NCBI GenBank assembly: GCA_032718475.1
Contig: JAUCBJ010001076.1
Location: forward strand, 1 to 55,214
DNA from: Nemertoderma westbladi
Taxonomy: Eukaryota > Xenacoelomorpha > Nemertodermatida > Nemertodermatidae
DNA length: 55,214 bases
Reading direction: 5' to 3'
Shown here piece by piece: positions 42,420 through 52,115 of this stretch. The notes beneath the pieces are model-generated. The model did no database searches. It saw nothing but the letters and a program-made list of their open reading frames with translations, and was not told the DNA's origin. The position numbers and the translations under genes were made by a program. Position 1 is the first letter of the stretch. Every line of letters starts with the position of its first letter.

Positions 42420-42852
42420 ACAAAGTTCTTTCGAGCCACAGTGGAAAGTGTACTTTTATACGGGGGTGAGACCTGGACACTGACGAAATCATTTAAACAA
42501 CGAATTGATGGTTGCTACACAAGACTAGTAAGGGCAGCCCTAAACATCAGCTGGAGACAACACATGACAAACGCCGAGCTTTAAGGTACATTACCACCTG
42601 TATCAACCACCCTCCGTGAACGCAGATTAATATTCAGTGGGCACTGCTGGCGAAGTAAAGACGAGGTCATACCAGATCTACTTCTCTGGTAACCAACTCA
42701 TGGAAAGCGTAGACGTGGACGACCGGCCATAACATATATAGATCAACTTGAAAGGGATACTGAACTTGGGAGAAACGAAATTGCGACAACTATGGAGAAT
42801 CGGGAAGCCTGGAAGGATCTCATTTCCACTGACCGAATTCACTCGACCTAGT
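42420..42852 (+). pseudogene. LINE C-terminal fragment (+ strand)
   Basis: Translation gives KFFRATVESVLLYGGETWTL, then RLVRAALNISWRQHMTN, and RGRPAITYIDQLERDTELG before a TAG at the end. It has internal stops (after NAEL and LLLW). It is a different LINE subfamily from the one at 40915-42290, because the tail motif is RGRPAITYIDQL rather than GGQPITFLRRIL. Confidence 0.8.
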
Positions 42853-43755
42853 AGTAGTTTGTAGTTGGAGGATAAGAATTTAAGAATAAAATTCCTAATG
42901 AGTTAAGAATGGCAAGTCATTGAGATTGTTTAATAGCGTTTCTATCACACCATTTTTTCATTACCGACTCATTATAGCTAATATTCCTAAATTATTTATG
43001 GTGCTTCTTAATATTTTTAAAATTGATAATTCCATATCATAATAACATACATAATTATGATTATGATTAATTATAATTATGTATACATAATAATATGTAA
43101 TATAATTTTATTCAGTATTCAGTATTATTTATAATTCTACCATTCGTATATCAGCTGCATAAACCATTCATTATCTTAATATAAATTAACTTAAAATACC
43201 AACTTATTTTATCTATTGGTAGCGGATACGAACAAGGGATCTCTCTCAAACCTGTGTGATAGCTAAATAATGAAAGCGAAACTAAAGATTCTGGCTCACC
43301 CACTAAGGAGTAGGGAGTTGAAACTCTGTAATAAATATGTAATAATGAAATACGGTGGATAGTAATTATTATTTAACCATAGCACTCCAAATTGTTAATA
43401 AAGCACAAAAAGTTCATATGAGCTTTAGTTTAAATACCGGCAGTGCACCATAGTGCGGCCTACGGATTATATTAATAAACATGCACCACAGCTACCAGAC
43501 AAATTACTAACTATGATTAAACTACGCTACTATATGCTACTTAAACTAATAAAACATAAAATGCAAAACATAAATGAAACAGTGAGGCGAGCGACGTAAT
43601 GAGCGAGCCTTTAGCATATTGTTATTACTATTTCTCTTACCGCAGGTCTCATTGATATGTCAAGTAAAAGTCTTTAAAATTAACTAAAACATCGATTTTC
43701 TGCAACATTAAGCTATACGTGCTGCGCGAAGGCCCCACCAACTTGTTAAATCGAT
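42853..43755. other. Intergenic DNA downstream of the coiled-coil gene
   Basis: Very AT-rich in 42880-43200, with TAATTATGATTA-like simple sequence. No gene is seen. The 3' untranslated region of the minus-strand gene should lie at its right end, but no clear polyadenylation signal was identified. Confidence 0.45.
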
Positions 43756-45128
43756 TTAGTTATGGGATGATAGTTGAATCTGCGAGACTGTTTTATAGGA
43801 TTCAGCCTTGCGATTTTCGTTCGCAACTGTGTCAGTAGAGGCTGTGGTTACCTTGGTAATCTGATAACGCGACCTGGTCTCTTCATTCACATGCAACTCG
43901 ATAGTGGGCCTCGATGACGTCGCGAGATCCCGGCCACCGGAAGTAGTCATAGGGGAACTCCTGAAACCAGTGAGCTCAGACATCCGGTCGCTGCTGTAAG
44001 GTCGGGGTGTGGAATAGCTGGCGAGTTTTCCAAGACGACCACTAGGGGACAGATTAGAACCATATAAAGTCTTATTCTCTCTAGATGAGTTGTCTGGAGT
44101 CTTTAATCCGCCGGAGAGTTTCACCTTGTTCCGTTGTTTACTCTCGGTTATTGTTACGGGATTAATGTCCGATGGTGCTCTATTATCTATTATTAAAGCG
44201 TTTTTTACCTGCGCGTCACTTCCGGTAGAGAAGTTAGTTTTCGGCAGGCTCTGCGCGGCGCCCCCACTTCCTATTGGGTACTTGTATTCATGTTTAATCG
44301 TGTTTAAACTCGACTTGTGGTCATGTTGGCGACGGAGTTGCATATTCGTCAACTCCAGTTGGCGTAGTTTCGTACCGGAATCGCTCATCACTTTAGTTAC
44401 GGGAGTTTCCCGAGGGAGTTTCTCGCGGTTGTCCTGGTCGGAGTCGAAGGTGAACTGAGTGTCGTCGATAGTGTTGGATTGTTCGATAGACTCGGGTTCC
44501 TCGCGGCGTCGGACTGGGGTTTCTTCCTCATCGTCGTCGTCGGCGTACGGGATGTCCGGCGAAGGTGGACGCGGAGGCGCGGTAGCGTCGACACGCGAGT
44601 CGAAAGTAACCGATTTATATGTCGGGCTGCCGCCGACCGCGGGGGGAACTTTTACTTTCGGTTTTGGTTTAATCGGCGGTTTGGCGGTTCGTAAGGGTGG
44701 TTTTGGTGCGATTCGGGCAGACTGTGGTGACGGTGTAGGTTGGTTCCTAATAGACCGCACTGGCGGCGTTGCCGGAGTCACTTGTATTGGAGGTATTGGT
44801 CGAATCGGTTGTAGATCAACTGTTTTACTTTCATTTTCTTTCATAATTTCCTCTCTTAATAATTCGATTCGTGTGTTTTTCTCACTAATAGTTTCACAAG
44901 ATGACGATGTAACAACCGACGTATTGGGCTTTATGTGTCTAGCAGCCGGGCTTACCGGGGGGGTTACATGTTTTCTCGTCTTCGGTACGGGAACCGGAAT
45001 AGTCGTTGGTGGTCCCGCCAGTCGCGCAGGTGGGGTCATTGCCCGGCCGGGTATTAACTTTCGTGATGCAGGCGAAGGAGTTTTACCTTCACGTTGTTTT
45101 GTTTCAAGAGTTGATGTTTTAATATATC
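43756..45128 (-). CDS. Coiled-coil gene, last exon (low-complexity tail)
   Basis: The acceptor is TTATTTTCTAG before 45128; the first two bases complete a split Gly codon, then YIKTSTLETKQREGKTPSPA. It encodes about 457 residues and ends with TAA at 43758-43756. The content is disordered: proline-rich IRPIPPIQVTPATPPVR, KPPIKPKPKVKVPP, an acidic patch PYADDDDEEETPVRRREEPE, then Ser/Arg-rich sequence (SGRLGKLASYSTPRPYSSDR). There is one short helical stretch (KLRQLELTNMQLRRQHDH). No folded domain is visible. A protein-interaction or phosphorylation tail is the likely role. Confidence 0.88.
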
Positions 45129-45324
45129 CTAGAAAATAATAATGAAAATAGTTGTATTTCTGTTGTTGACTCTCAATATTATATTAAATGTAATAATAGT
45201 AACTTAATATAACTCATATGAATACTATTGGTCGCTAATCCTTTATTATATTAAATTTCACACAACACATCTCAGCATTATTACAAAACAACAAAGAGGC
45301 ATCTTCAGTTTGTAAATATTACTG

Positions 45325-45353
45325 TATACTACTACTACTACTACTACTACTAG
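45325..45353. repeat. (CTA)n microsatellite
   Basis: About eight ACT/CTA triplets in the intron between exon F and the last exon. Confidence 0.9.
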
Positions 45354-46335
45354 GTCGAGCGAACTCTGACAATGCATCTGTATTATAGTCAATCCATCAA
45401 TCCAATGTCCCCTAATCTTACAACCTTGATTCTGAGCTCTTGAATATACAGTATGACATGATACAGGTAAGATATCAATCAGGAAGATCAACACATGTAG
45501 GAAATTATGTAGGAAATCAACACAAATTCACGGGATTAAAAATCATTAGAAAGGAATTAAAATTGTCCAACATAACATAGAGGATTACCCCGAAAGCTTT
45601 GGAACTAATTTCCAACTTCCACCGGTATTTTCTAGAAGAGAAACGTCATCAAACCGCCTCTATGTAACTCTGCAATATTATTAACTAAGAATATGGAATT
45701 ATTATAATATAAATAAATATTTTGCGTTAAATTATTAATACTTAATTTATATGAATATTGCCAATTACTCTCATCCCATATATTAATAATTGATGCAACA
45801 CCTGATAGTTGAAGGACTTTGATAAAAAAATAAATACAACGTTTAATTTGGGGCTTCGTCACAAATTAATTCTGGTAAATAAAACGGGCTATTTATAGAA
45901 AACCAACGCATGTGGTTGTTGAATGTTGATGGAGCAAGTATTAAGGCTGAATTGTGGGGCGAACCAAGAAGTTTTTCTTAGCATTTGGATAACGGTATAA
46001 TTATTGAACCGTCTAACATGGCGCGTTTTCGTTGGACGCCATAAGTCGGTCAAATGGAAACAAACGTGGTACACAATAAGTAGTCTATCAATAGTTTAGA
46101 AATTCTACACACAGCCAAACTTCTATAGCTCCTCTGTTTGCCGCTAAGGGGCGACTGAGTAGTCCACTAATTATACCCCTACGTGGAGGCTCCTCTGGAC
46201 TTCGTGCTGTGTACGACCGTGATGGTTATTGTGGATATGGCAGTCAGTCTGTCACTGTCACACAACAGGGCTAGTGGCTGCGGACCGGATGGCAGAAAAC
46301 AAAAAGTCTACCTGAAAACAACTGTTACAACTCAC

Positions 46336-46460
46336 CTGATTGATGTGTCTGTGAGTGGTCCAACTTCTTCACCGGCAGTGTAGAGTATTTTGATTGACTA
46401 GCTGAGCCTGTTTCTACATCAGAACCCATATACTGACGGTCCTGTCTAGGGGAAAGGAGT
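46336..46460 (-). CDS. Coiled-coil gene, exon F (125 bp)
   Basis: Acceptor TATTTTGCAG, donor CAG/GTGAGT. It starts with one base completing an Arg codon and ends with one base over, matching both neighbours. It encodes LLSPRQDRQYMGSDVETGSA and continues with SQSKYSTLPVKKLDHSQTHQ; serine-rich, no domain. It lies just left of the 31-bp minisatellite. Confidence 0.85.
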
Positions 46461-46519
46461 CTGCAAAATAACATCATACCGCTATTTATTTTCCGGCCTT
46501 TACTGCTTTATAATTATTT

Positions 46520-48828
46520 TTAAACTTATTGACCGTGGCCGATCTTTTGATTGTGTAAATGGCCGACTGTATACCTTTTGATTGTATGAATGGCCGACTC
46601 AATACCTTTTGATTGTATGAATGGCCGACTGTATACATTTTGATTGTATGAATGACGGCTGTATACCTTTTGATTGTATGAATGGCCGACTGAATACCTA
46701 TTGATTGTATGAATGGCCGACTGTACACCTTTTGATTGTATGAATGGCCGACTGTACACCTTTTGATTGTATGAATGGCCGACTGTACACCTTTTGATTG
46801 TATGAATGGCCGACTGTATACCTTTTGATTGTATGGATGGCCGACTGTATACCTTTTGATTGTATGAATGGCCGACTGTATACCTTTTGATTGTGTGGAT
46901 GGCCGACTGTACACCTTTTGATTGTATGAATGGCCGACTGAATACCTATTGATTGTATGAATGGCCGACTGTACACCTTTTGATTGTATGAATGGCCGAC
47001 TGTACACCTTTTGATTGTATGAATGGCCGACTGAATACCTTTTGATTGTATGAATGGCCGACTGTACACCTTTTGATTGTATGAATGGCCGACTGTACAC
47101 CTTTTGATTGTATGAATGGCCGACTGTATACCTTTGATTGTATGAATGGCCGACTGTATACCTTTTGATTGTATGAATGGCCGACTGTACACCTTTTGAT
47201 TGTATGAATGGCCGATTGTATACCTTTTGATTGTATGAATGGCCGACTGTACACCTTTTGATTGTATGAATGGCCGACTGAATACCTATTGATTGTATGA
47301 ATGGCCGACTGTACACCTTTTGATTGTATGAATGGCCGACTGTACACCTTTTGATTGTATGAATGGCCGACTGTATACCTTTTGATTGTATGAATGGCCG
47401 ACTGTATATCTTTTGATTGTATGAATGGCCGACTGAATACCTTTTGATTGTATGAATGGCCGACTGTATACCTTTTGATTGTATGAATGACGGCTGTATA
47501 CCTATTGATTGTATGAATGGCCGACTGTATACTTTTTGATTGTATGAATGGCCGACTGTATACCTTTTGATTGTATGAATGGCCGACTGTACACCTTTTG
47601 ATTGTATGAATGGCCGACTGAATACCTTTTGATTGTATGAATGGCCGACTGTACACCTTTTGATTGTATGAATGGCCGACTGTACACCTTTTGATTGTAT
47701 GAATGGCCGACTGTATACCTTTGATTGTATGAATGGCCGACTGTATACCTTTTGATTGTATGAATGGCCGACTGTACACCTTTTGATTGTATGAATGGCC
47801 GATTGTATACCTTTTGATTGTATGAATGGCCGACTGTACACCTTTTGATTGTATGAATGGCCGACTGAATACCTATTGATTGTATGAATGGCCGACTGTA
47901 CACCTTTTGATTGTATGAATGGCCGACTGTACACCTTTTGATTGTATGAATGGCCGACTGTATACCTTTTGATTGTATGAATGGCCGACTGTATATCTTT
48001 TGATTGTATGAATGGCCGACTGAATACCTTTTGATTGTATGAATGGCCGACTGTATACCTTTTGATTGTATGAATGACGGCTGTATACCTATTGATTGTA
48101 TGAATGGCCGACTGTATACTTTTTGATTGTATGAATGGCCGACTGTATACCTTTTGATTGTATGAATGGCCGACTGTACACCTTTTGATTGTATGAATGG
48201 CCGACTGAATACCTTTTGATTGTATGAATGGCCGACTGTACACCTTTTGATTGTATGAATGGCCGACTGTACACCTTTTGATTGTATGAATGGCCGACTG
48301 TACACCTTTTGATTGTATGAATGGCCGACTGTACACCTTTTGATTGTATGAATGGCCGACTGTATACCTTTTGATTGTATAAATGGCCGGCTGTATACCT
48401 TTGATTGTATGAATGGCCGACTGTACACCTTTTGATTGTTTGAATGGCCGATTGTATACCTTTTGATTGTATGAATGGCCGACTGTACACCTTTTGATTG
48501 TATGAATGGCCGACTGTATACCTTTTGATTGTATGAATGGCCGACTGTATACCTTTTGATTGTATGAATGGCCGGCTGTATACCTTTGATTGTATGAATG
48601 GCCGACTGTACACCTTTTGATTGTATGAATGGCCGACTGTATACCTTTTGATTGTATGAATGGCCGACTGTACACCTTTTGATTGTATGAATGGCCGATT
48701 GTATACCTTTTGATTGTATGAATGGCCGACTGTATACCTTTTGATTGTATGGATGGCCGACTGTATACCTTTTGATTGTATGAATGGCCGACTGCATACC
48801 TTTTGATTGTGTGGATGGCCGACTGTAT
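46520..48828. repeat. 31-bp intronic minisatellite, about 74 copies
   Basis: The unit starts TTTTGATTGTATGAATGGCC and continues GACTGTATACC. Variants TATACC, TACACC and GAATACC at the unit end, a 30-base unit (ACCTTTGATTG) and a shortened GAATGACGGCTG unit form a recognisable order, so the array also has a higher-order period of about 588 bp. It fills the intron between exons E and F of the coiled-coil gene. The unit has no stop codon in any frame of the gene's sense strand. Confidence 0.97.
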
Positions 48829-48838
48829 CTTCAGACAC

Positions 48839-48939
48839 CTGGTAGTGTAGGAATCCAATGTCTCGTATTCTTGGTCCGCCCATGTTGCGTCGTCCAAACC
48901 ATCCCGCTGTAAGTCCCTGTCTACTGCCGGAAATCCAAC
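48839..48939 (-). CDS. Coiled-coil gene, exon E (101 bp)
   Basis: Acceptor ATTCGTTCAG, donor CCAG/GTGTCTG. It starts in phase 0 and ends in phase 2, as its neighbours require. It encodes VGFPAVDRDLQRDGLDDATW and then ADQEYETLDSYTT; acidic. The donor is only about 15 bases from the edge of the 31-bp array, and the reading frame stays open through the whole array into the intron. Confidence 0.87.
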
Positions 48940-49222
48940 CTGAACGAATATTATATAGTTTTATTCAAATTAATATATGAAACTGAAACTTTATTATTAC
49001 CCACTGTTAGTATAGATAACGGGTAGATAATCTCTATTTAATTCATTACTAATATTTATTAATCGATGCTTATAAATATTTATATTTATATAAAGTGAAT
49101 AGTAAAAGTACCTAGTAAAACGTGATATATATTTACGGTTTAAAGGGATATTAAGGATTGGGCATTCAGCACGTGTTGGGGTTCGTTGTAATTATTTATA
49201 GCCAGATTCAGGCAGGGTTGTG

Positions 49223-49827
49223 TTCAGTAAGCCGTTAGGGAAGCAGCGCGTGTGTCCAATCATCGAGGAGTAAGCCGTTAGGGAAGCAGTGCGTGTGTCC
49301 AATCATAAACGAGTAAGCCGTTAGGGAAGCAGCGCGTGTGTCCAATCATAAACGAGTAAGCCGTTAGGGAAGCAGCGCGTGTGTCCAATCATAAACGAGT
49401 AAGCCGTTAGGGAAGCAGCGCGTGTGTCCAATCATAAACGAGTAAGCCGTTAGGGAAGCAGCGCGTGTGTCCAATCATAAACGAGTAAGCCGTTAGGGAA
49501 GCAGCGCGTGTGTCCAATCATAAACGAGGCGTTAGGGAAGCAGCGCGTGTGTCCAATCATAAACGAGTAAGCCGTTAGGGAAGCAGCGCATGTGTCCAAT
49601 CATAAACGAGTAAGCCGTTAGGGAAGCAGCGCGTGTGTCCAATCATAAACGAGTAAGCCGTTAGGGAAGCAGCGCGTGTGTCCAATCATAAACGAGTAAG
49701 CCGTTAGGGAAGCAGCGCGTGTGTCCAATCATAAACGAGTAAGCCGTTAGGGAAGCAGCGCGTGTGTCCAATCATAAACGAGTAAGCCGTTAGGGAAGCA
49801 GCGCGTGTGTCCAATCATAAACGAGGC
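49223..49827. repeat. 43-bp intronic minisatellite, about 14 copies
   Basis: The unit starts GTAAGCCGTTAGGGAAGCAG and continues CGCGTGTGTCCAATCATAAACGA. Copies are nearly identical. Two boundaries carry a deletion (CGAGGCGTTA) that removes GTAAGCC. The array is in the intron between exons D and E. Conservation of GCGCGTGTGTCCAATCA within the array reflects recent copying, not selection. Confidence 0.96.
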
Positions 49828-49969
49828 GTTATATTCATTTCGTTCATCATTCTCCGGTAGATACCAAATACCCAACTATATTAGTAAATTGGTCTGGTGG
49901 ATAATATATTATCAGATAGGAGTTTATTAGACTAGGATCTGACTTGGATAACCTTTAGGGCACTGCGGA

Positions 49970-50310
49970 TGGCGAATGTAATGTCCTGCAAAGCAGAGGC
50001 GGCGGATCTGATCAAGTGTCAAGTCAGGGGGACTAATGCATCACCTCCAATGTTGTATTGAGTCTGATTGGAGATGTGTTGAAACTGTTGATTGTACTTG
50101 ACACAATGAACTCGGCGCAGCATTCATGTGAAAGTGCCATCCAGAGATTTTGAGTCCTCAGCAGTTAGAACCCAGCATGGACTCACATATAAGAGTACTG
50201 GTTCTACTGCTGCTCTAAATAATCGAACTAAGAGTACTGGTTCTACTGCTGCTCTAAATAATCGAACCTAAAGGTTCCCTTTTATTCTATCTATTCAATG
50301 CTGCCCATGC
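49970..50310 (-). pseudogene. LINE fragment in intron D-E
   Basis: It matches the minus-strand LINE at 41106-41440: shared stretches include AATGTCCTGCAAAGC, TACTTGACACAATGAAC and CTGCTGCTCTAAATAATCG. It has a short internal duplication (AAGAGTACTGGTTCTACTGC twice). Truncated and non-coding. Confidence 0.8.
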
Positions 50311-50506
50311 AATAGCACGTAGTTTGATTTTAACTCGTAATCAGATGTTATTTGAATCCATTTCACCCCTGGAGAAGGTTGAATTTATTTGACATCATAT
50401 GAGACACCTCGCATCTGAACAAATATTCAATAAGTTATACAAGTTAGTTAACATAGAGTCTCTGGCAATTTTGTCTTGTACCTGAAATTATTAGAGTTTA
50501 ACAAAC

Positions 50507-50639
50507 CTTAATGTTATTTACAACTTGAAGAATACTGTTTGTTTCTACACTTAATTTCTCCACTTCCTCAATACGGATTTGGTTGGGATTGGTGCTGAGC
50601 GCTTTCATCTTACAGTCTTGCACTGAGAGTTCAAGGGAT
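50507..50639 (-). CDS. Coiled-coil gene, exon D (133 bp)
   Basis: Acceptor TTTTTTCATAG, donor ATTAAG/GTTTGT. It encodes SLELSVQDCKMKALSTNPNQ, then IRIEEVEKLSVETNSILQVV and NNIK, an amphipathic helix with heptad-like leucine/valine spacing. It enters in phase 2 (completing an Arg codon) and exits in phase 0. Confidence 0.87.
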
Positions 50640-50787
50640 CTATGAAAAAAGAAACACACATTATAATGAAGTTTATAAAACACTTTTATTCGAAACATCA
50701 ACAATTACTTTCTATTATACTTCTTATTGCTCTTATAAAATCTAATTATGTATTTATTTAAATCAACTCAATAAATTGAGTTTTTAC

Positions 50788-50940
50788 CTCAAATTCAAGA
50801 GTAAATGTTCGCATTCGTTAATGTATTTCACGTATACCGGATTCGTCTCCAACCACTCTTTTACGGTTTTGCTTCGATTGGGTTGGACTTCGCCAGAGTT
50901 GGAATTACCTGATGAGGTATTCAATGCTGACGATAAACTT
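50788..50940 (-). CDS. Coiled-coil gene, exon C (153 bp)
   Basis: Acceptor TTATTTTTTAG, donor TTGAG/GTAAAAAC. It encodes SLSSALNTSSGNSNSGEVQP, then NRSKTVKEWLETNPVYVKYI and NECEHLLLNL: a Ser/Asn linker followed by a helix. Both ends are in phase 2 and fit exons B and D. Confidence 0.87.
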
Positions 50941-50984
50941 CTAAAAAATAAATTATAAGAAATATAAGAATAATTTATATTTAA

Positions 50985-51125
50985 GAAGTCTTCTTGGAGT
51001 TAACAAAAAGACCAACCCTAGAAACAGCCTGTTCTAATGAGCTGAGGAGCTGTTGGGCTCCCTCTAGAGATTCTGAGAGTACTCCTAAGTCATCAAAGTT
51101 TGGGCTTGGCTAGATTTCCTGGAAT
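50985..51125 (-). pseudogene. LINE fragment in intron B-C
   Basis: Matches 41590-41735 of the minus-strand LINE (GGAGTTAACAAAAAGACCAA, TTCTAATGAGCTGAGGAGC, GGGCTCCCTCTA). It is in the same orientation and colinear order as the fragment at 49970-50310, with exons C and D between them. Confidence 0.78.
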
Positions 51126-51416
51126 TGGTATTAAAGATTAGCCTTAATGATAGAGAACTCGAATATAAATTAAATCAATCTGTATACTCAGTGTAGGTGA
51201 AAACATTGTCTTTACAAACACTGTAATATCGATATTTTGTTACTATGGCAATACAGCAAGCCCAATGTTGCATTCGAAGTTACAATTTACGACATTTTAA
51301 AGCTGACATTAAAAGTTAACTTTTAAATGGTATCCAAAATTATGATTGTAATGGTACCCATTCAATATTAGAACTGTGCTCGCTGATATTAATTAATTAA
51401 TATTATATTGCCGTAC

Positions 51417-51543
51417 CTTTCAATAGTACTATATACATTGTTGCTTGCATCAACTAGATCAATATCTTCTTCAGCTACTTCCTTATGTTCTCTATAGCGG
51501 ACAGTCAGAAGATCATCTAAGGCTTTACTCATTCGAGAGTTTT
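51417..51543 (-). CDS. Coiled-coil gene, exon B (127 bp)
   Basis: Acceptor TATTATTGACAG, donor GAAAG/GTACGG. It encodes NSRMSKALDDLLTVRYREHK, then EVAEEDIDLVDASNNVYSTI. Helical, charged. It enters in phase 1 (two bases completing a Glu codon with exon A's last G) and exits in phase 2. Confidence 0.87.
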
Positions 51544-52011
51544 CTGTCAATAATAAAATATAAAATATATATATATAAGTTTTGATTACTGGTAAACAGC
51601 CCACAATAAGATCTCACATTACCATCACACAGAGCTTTTGTTTGGGTTACTGTAAATCCGAGCATTACTCTGCAGAAACAATGCTACGGATTGTACAGTA
51701 TAAATGGCAAACATGTTGAATCTCTTTGGTAATAACGAAGATGATGGGATGGATGGCCTGTCAATTAAATATATTCGCTGGCTTCTTCAGGATATTAAGC
51801 TAGAAAGTGTTGATAGCTCTCTTAGAGTTGCATGACTGAGAAGCAAGTCAAGCGGGCTGCTGATGCCATTCCCTAATTGCCGATCTATGGTTTTACGAAT
51901 ATAGGCCTACATTTTCCAAAATGTCTATAAATTTCTACATTAGGACAAATATTATATTGTGGGGTATCTGGTACATATTATTGTATTACAGTAGACACCA
52001 ATTAAACTAAC

Positions 52012-52115
52012 CCTGGCGCCAATATTCCCTTTCACGTTCCACAGCTTCTTTCACCTTATCCTGTAACGCCATACCGAAACGAAGTTCTAATGATTTCATT
52101 TCTTGATTCATTATT
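52012..52115 (-). CDS. Coiled-coil gene, exon A (104 bp), most 5' exon found
   Basis: Acceptor ATATCTAG, donor CAGG/GTTAGT. It encodes IMNQEMKSLELRFGMALQDK and then VKEAVEREREYWRQ, a strongly helical coiled-coil segment. It enters in phase 2, which implies at least one further exon upstream; the internal Met is probably not the true start. Confidence 0.8.

Larger units (their letters stand above)
43756..52115 (-). other. Multi-exon coiled-coil host gene, 3' part (seven exons)
   Basis: Seven minus-strand exons were assembled by eye, all with AG acceptors and GT donors. The intron phases agree at all six junctions (1, 2, 2, 0, 2, 1 from 5' to 3'). Encoded residues run from a charged helical region (exons A-D) to a low-complexity, proline/basic tail in the last exon, typical of a cytoskeletal or scaffold protein. 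The first exon found starts in phase 2, so more 5' exons lie to the right, outside the window or unrecognised. I cannot name the protein. Introns E-F and D-E hold large minisatellites. Confidence 0.85.

Noticed and set aside
44459-45139. 226-aa plus-strand ORF over the last exon of the coiled-coil gene
   Set aside because: Antisense shadow: the glycine/valine-rich translation mirrors the proline/threonine-rich sense frame, which has splice support.
46486-48897. 803-aa ORF of a tandem-repeat protein on the minus strand
   Set aside because: It is exon E read through into a 31-bp intronic minisatellite. A good splice donor ends exon E at 48839 and exon F follows in matching phase. Kept only as a finding about intron retention.
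46520-49827. CRISPR-like regular spacing (31-bp and 43-bp units)
   Set aside because: Units abut directly with no unique spacers, and the context is an animal gene. These are minisatellites.
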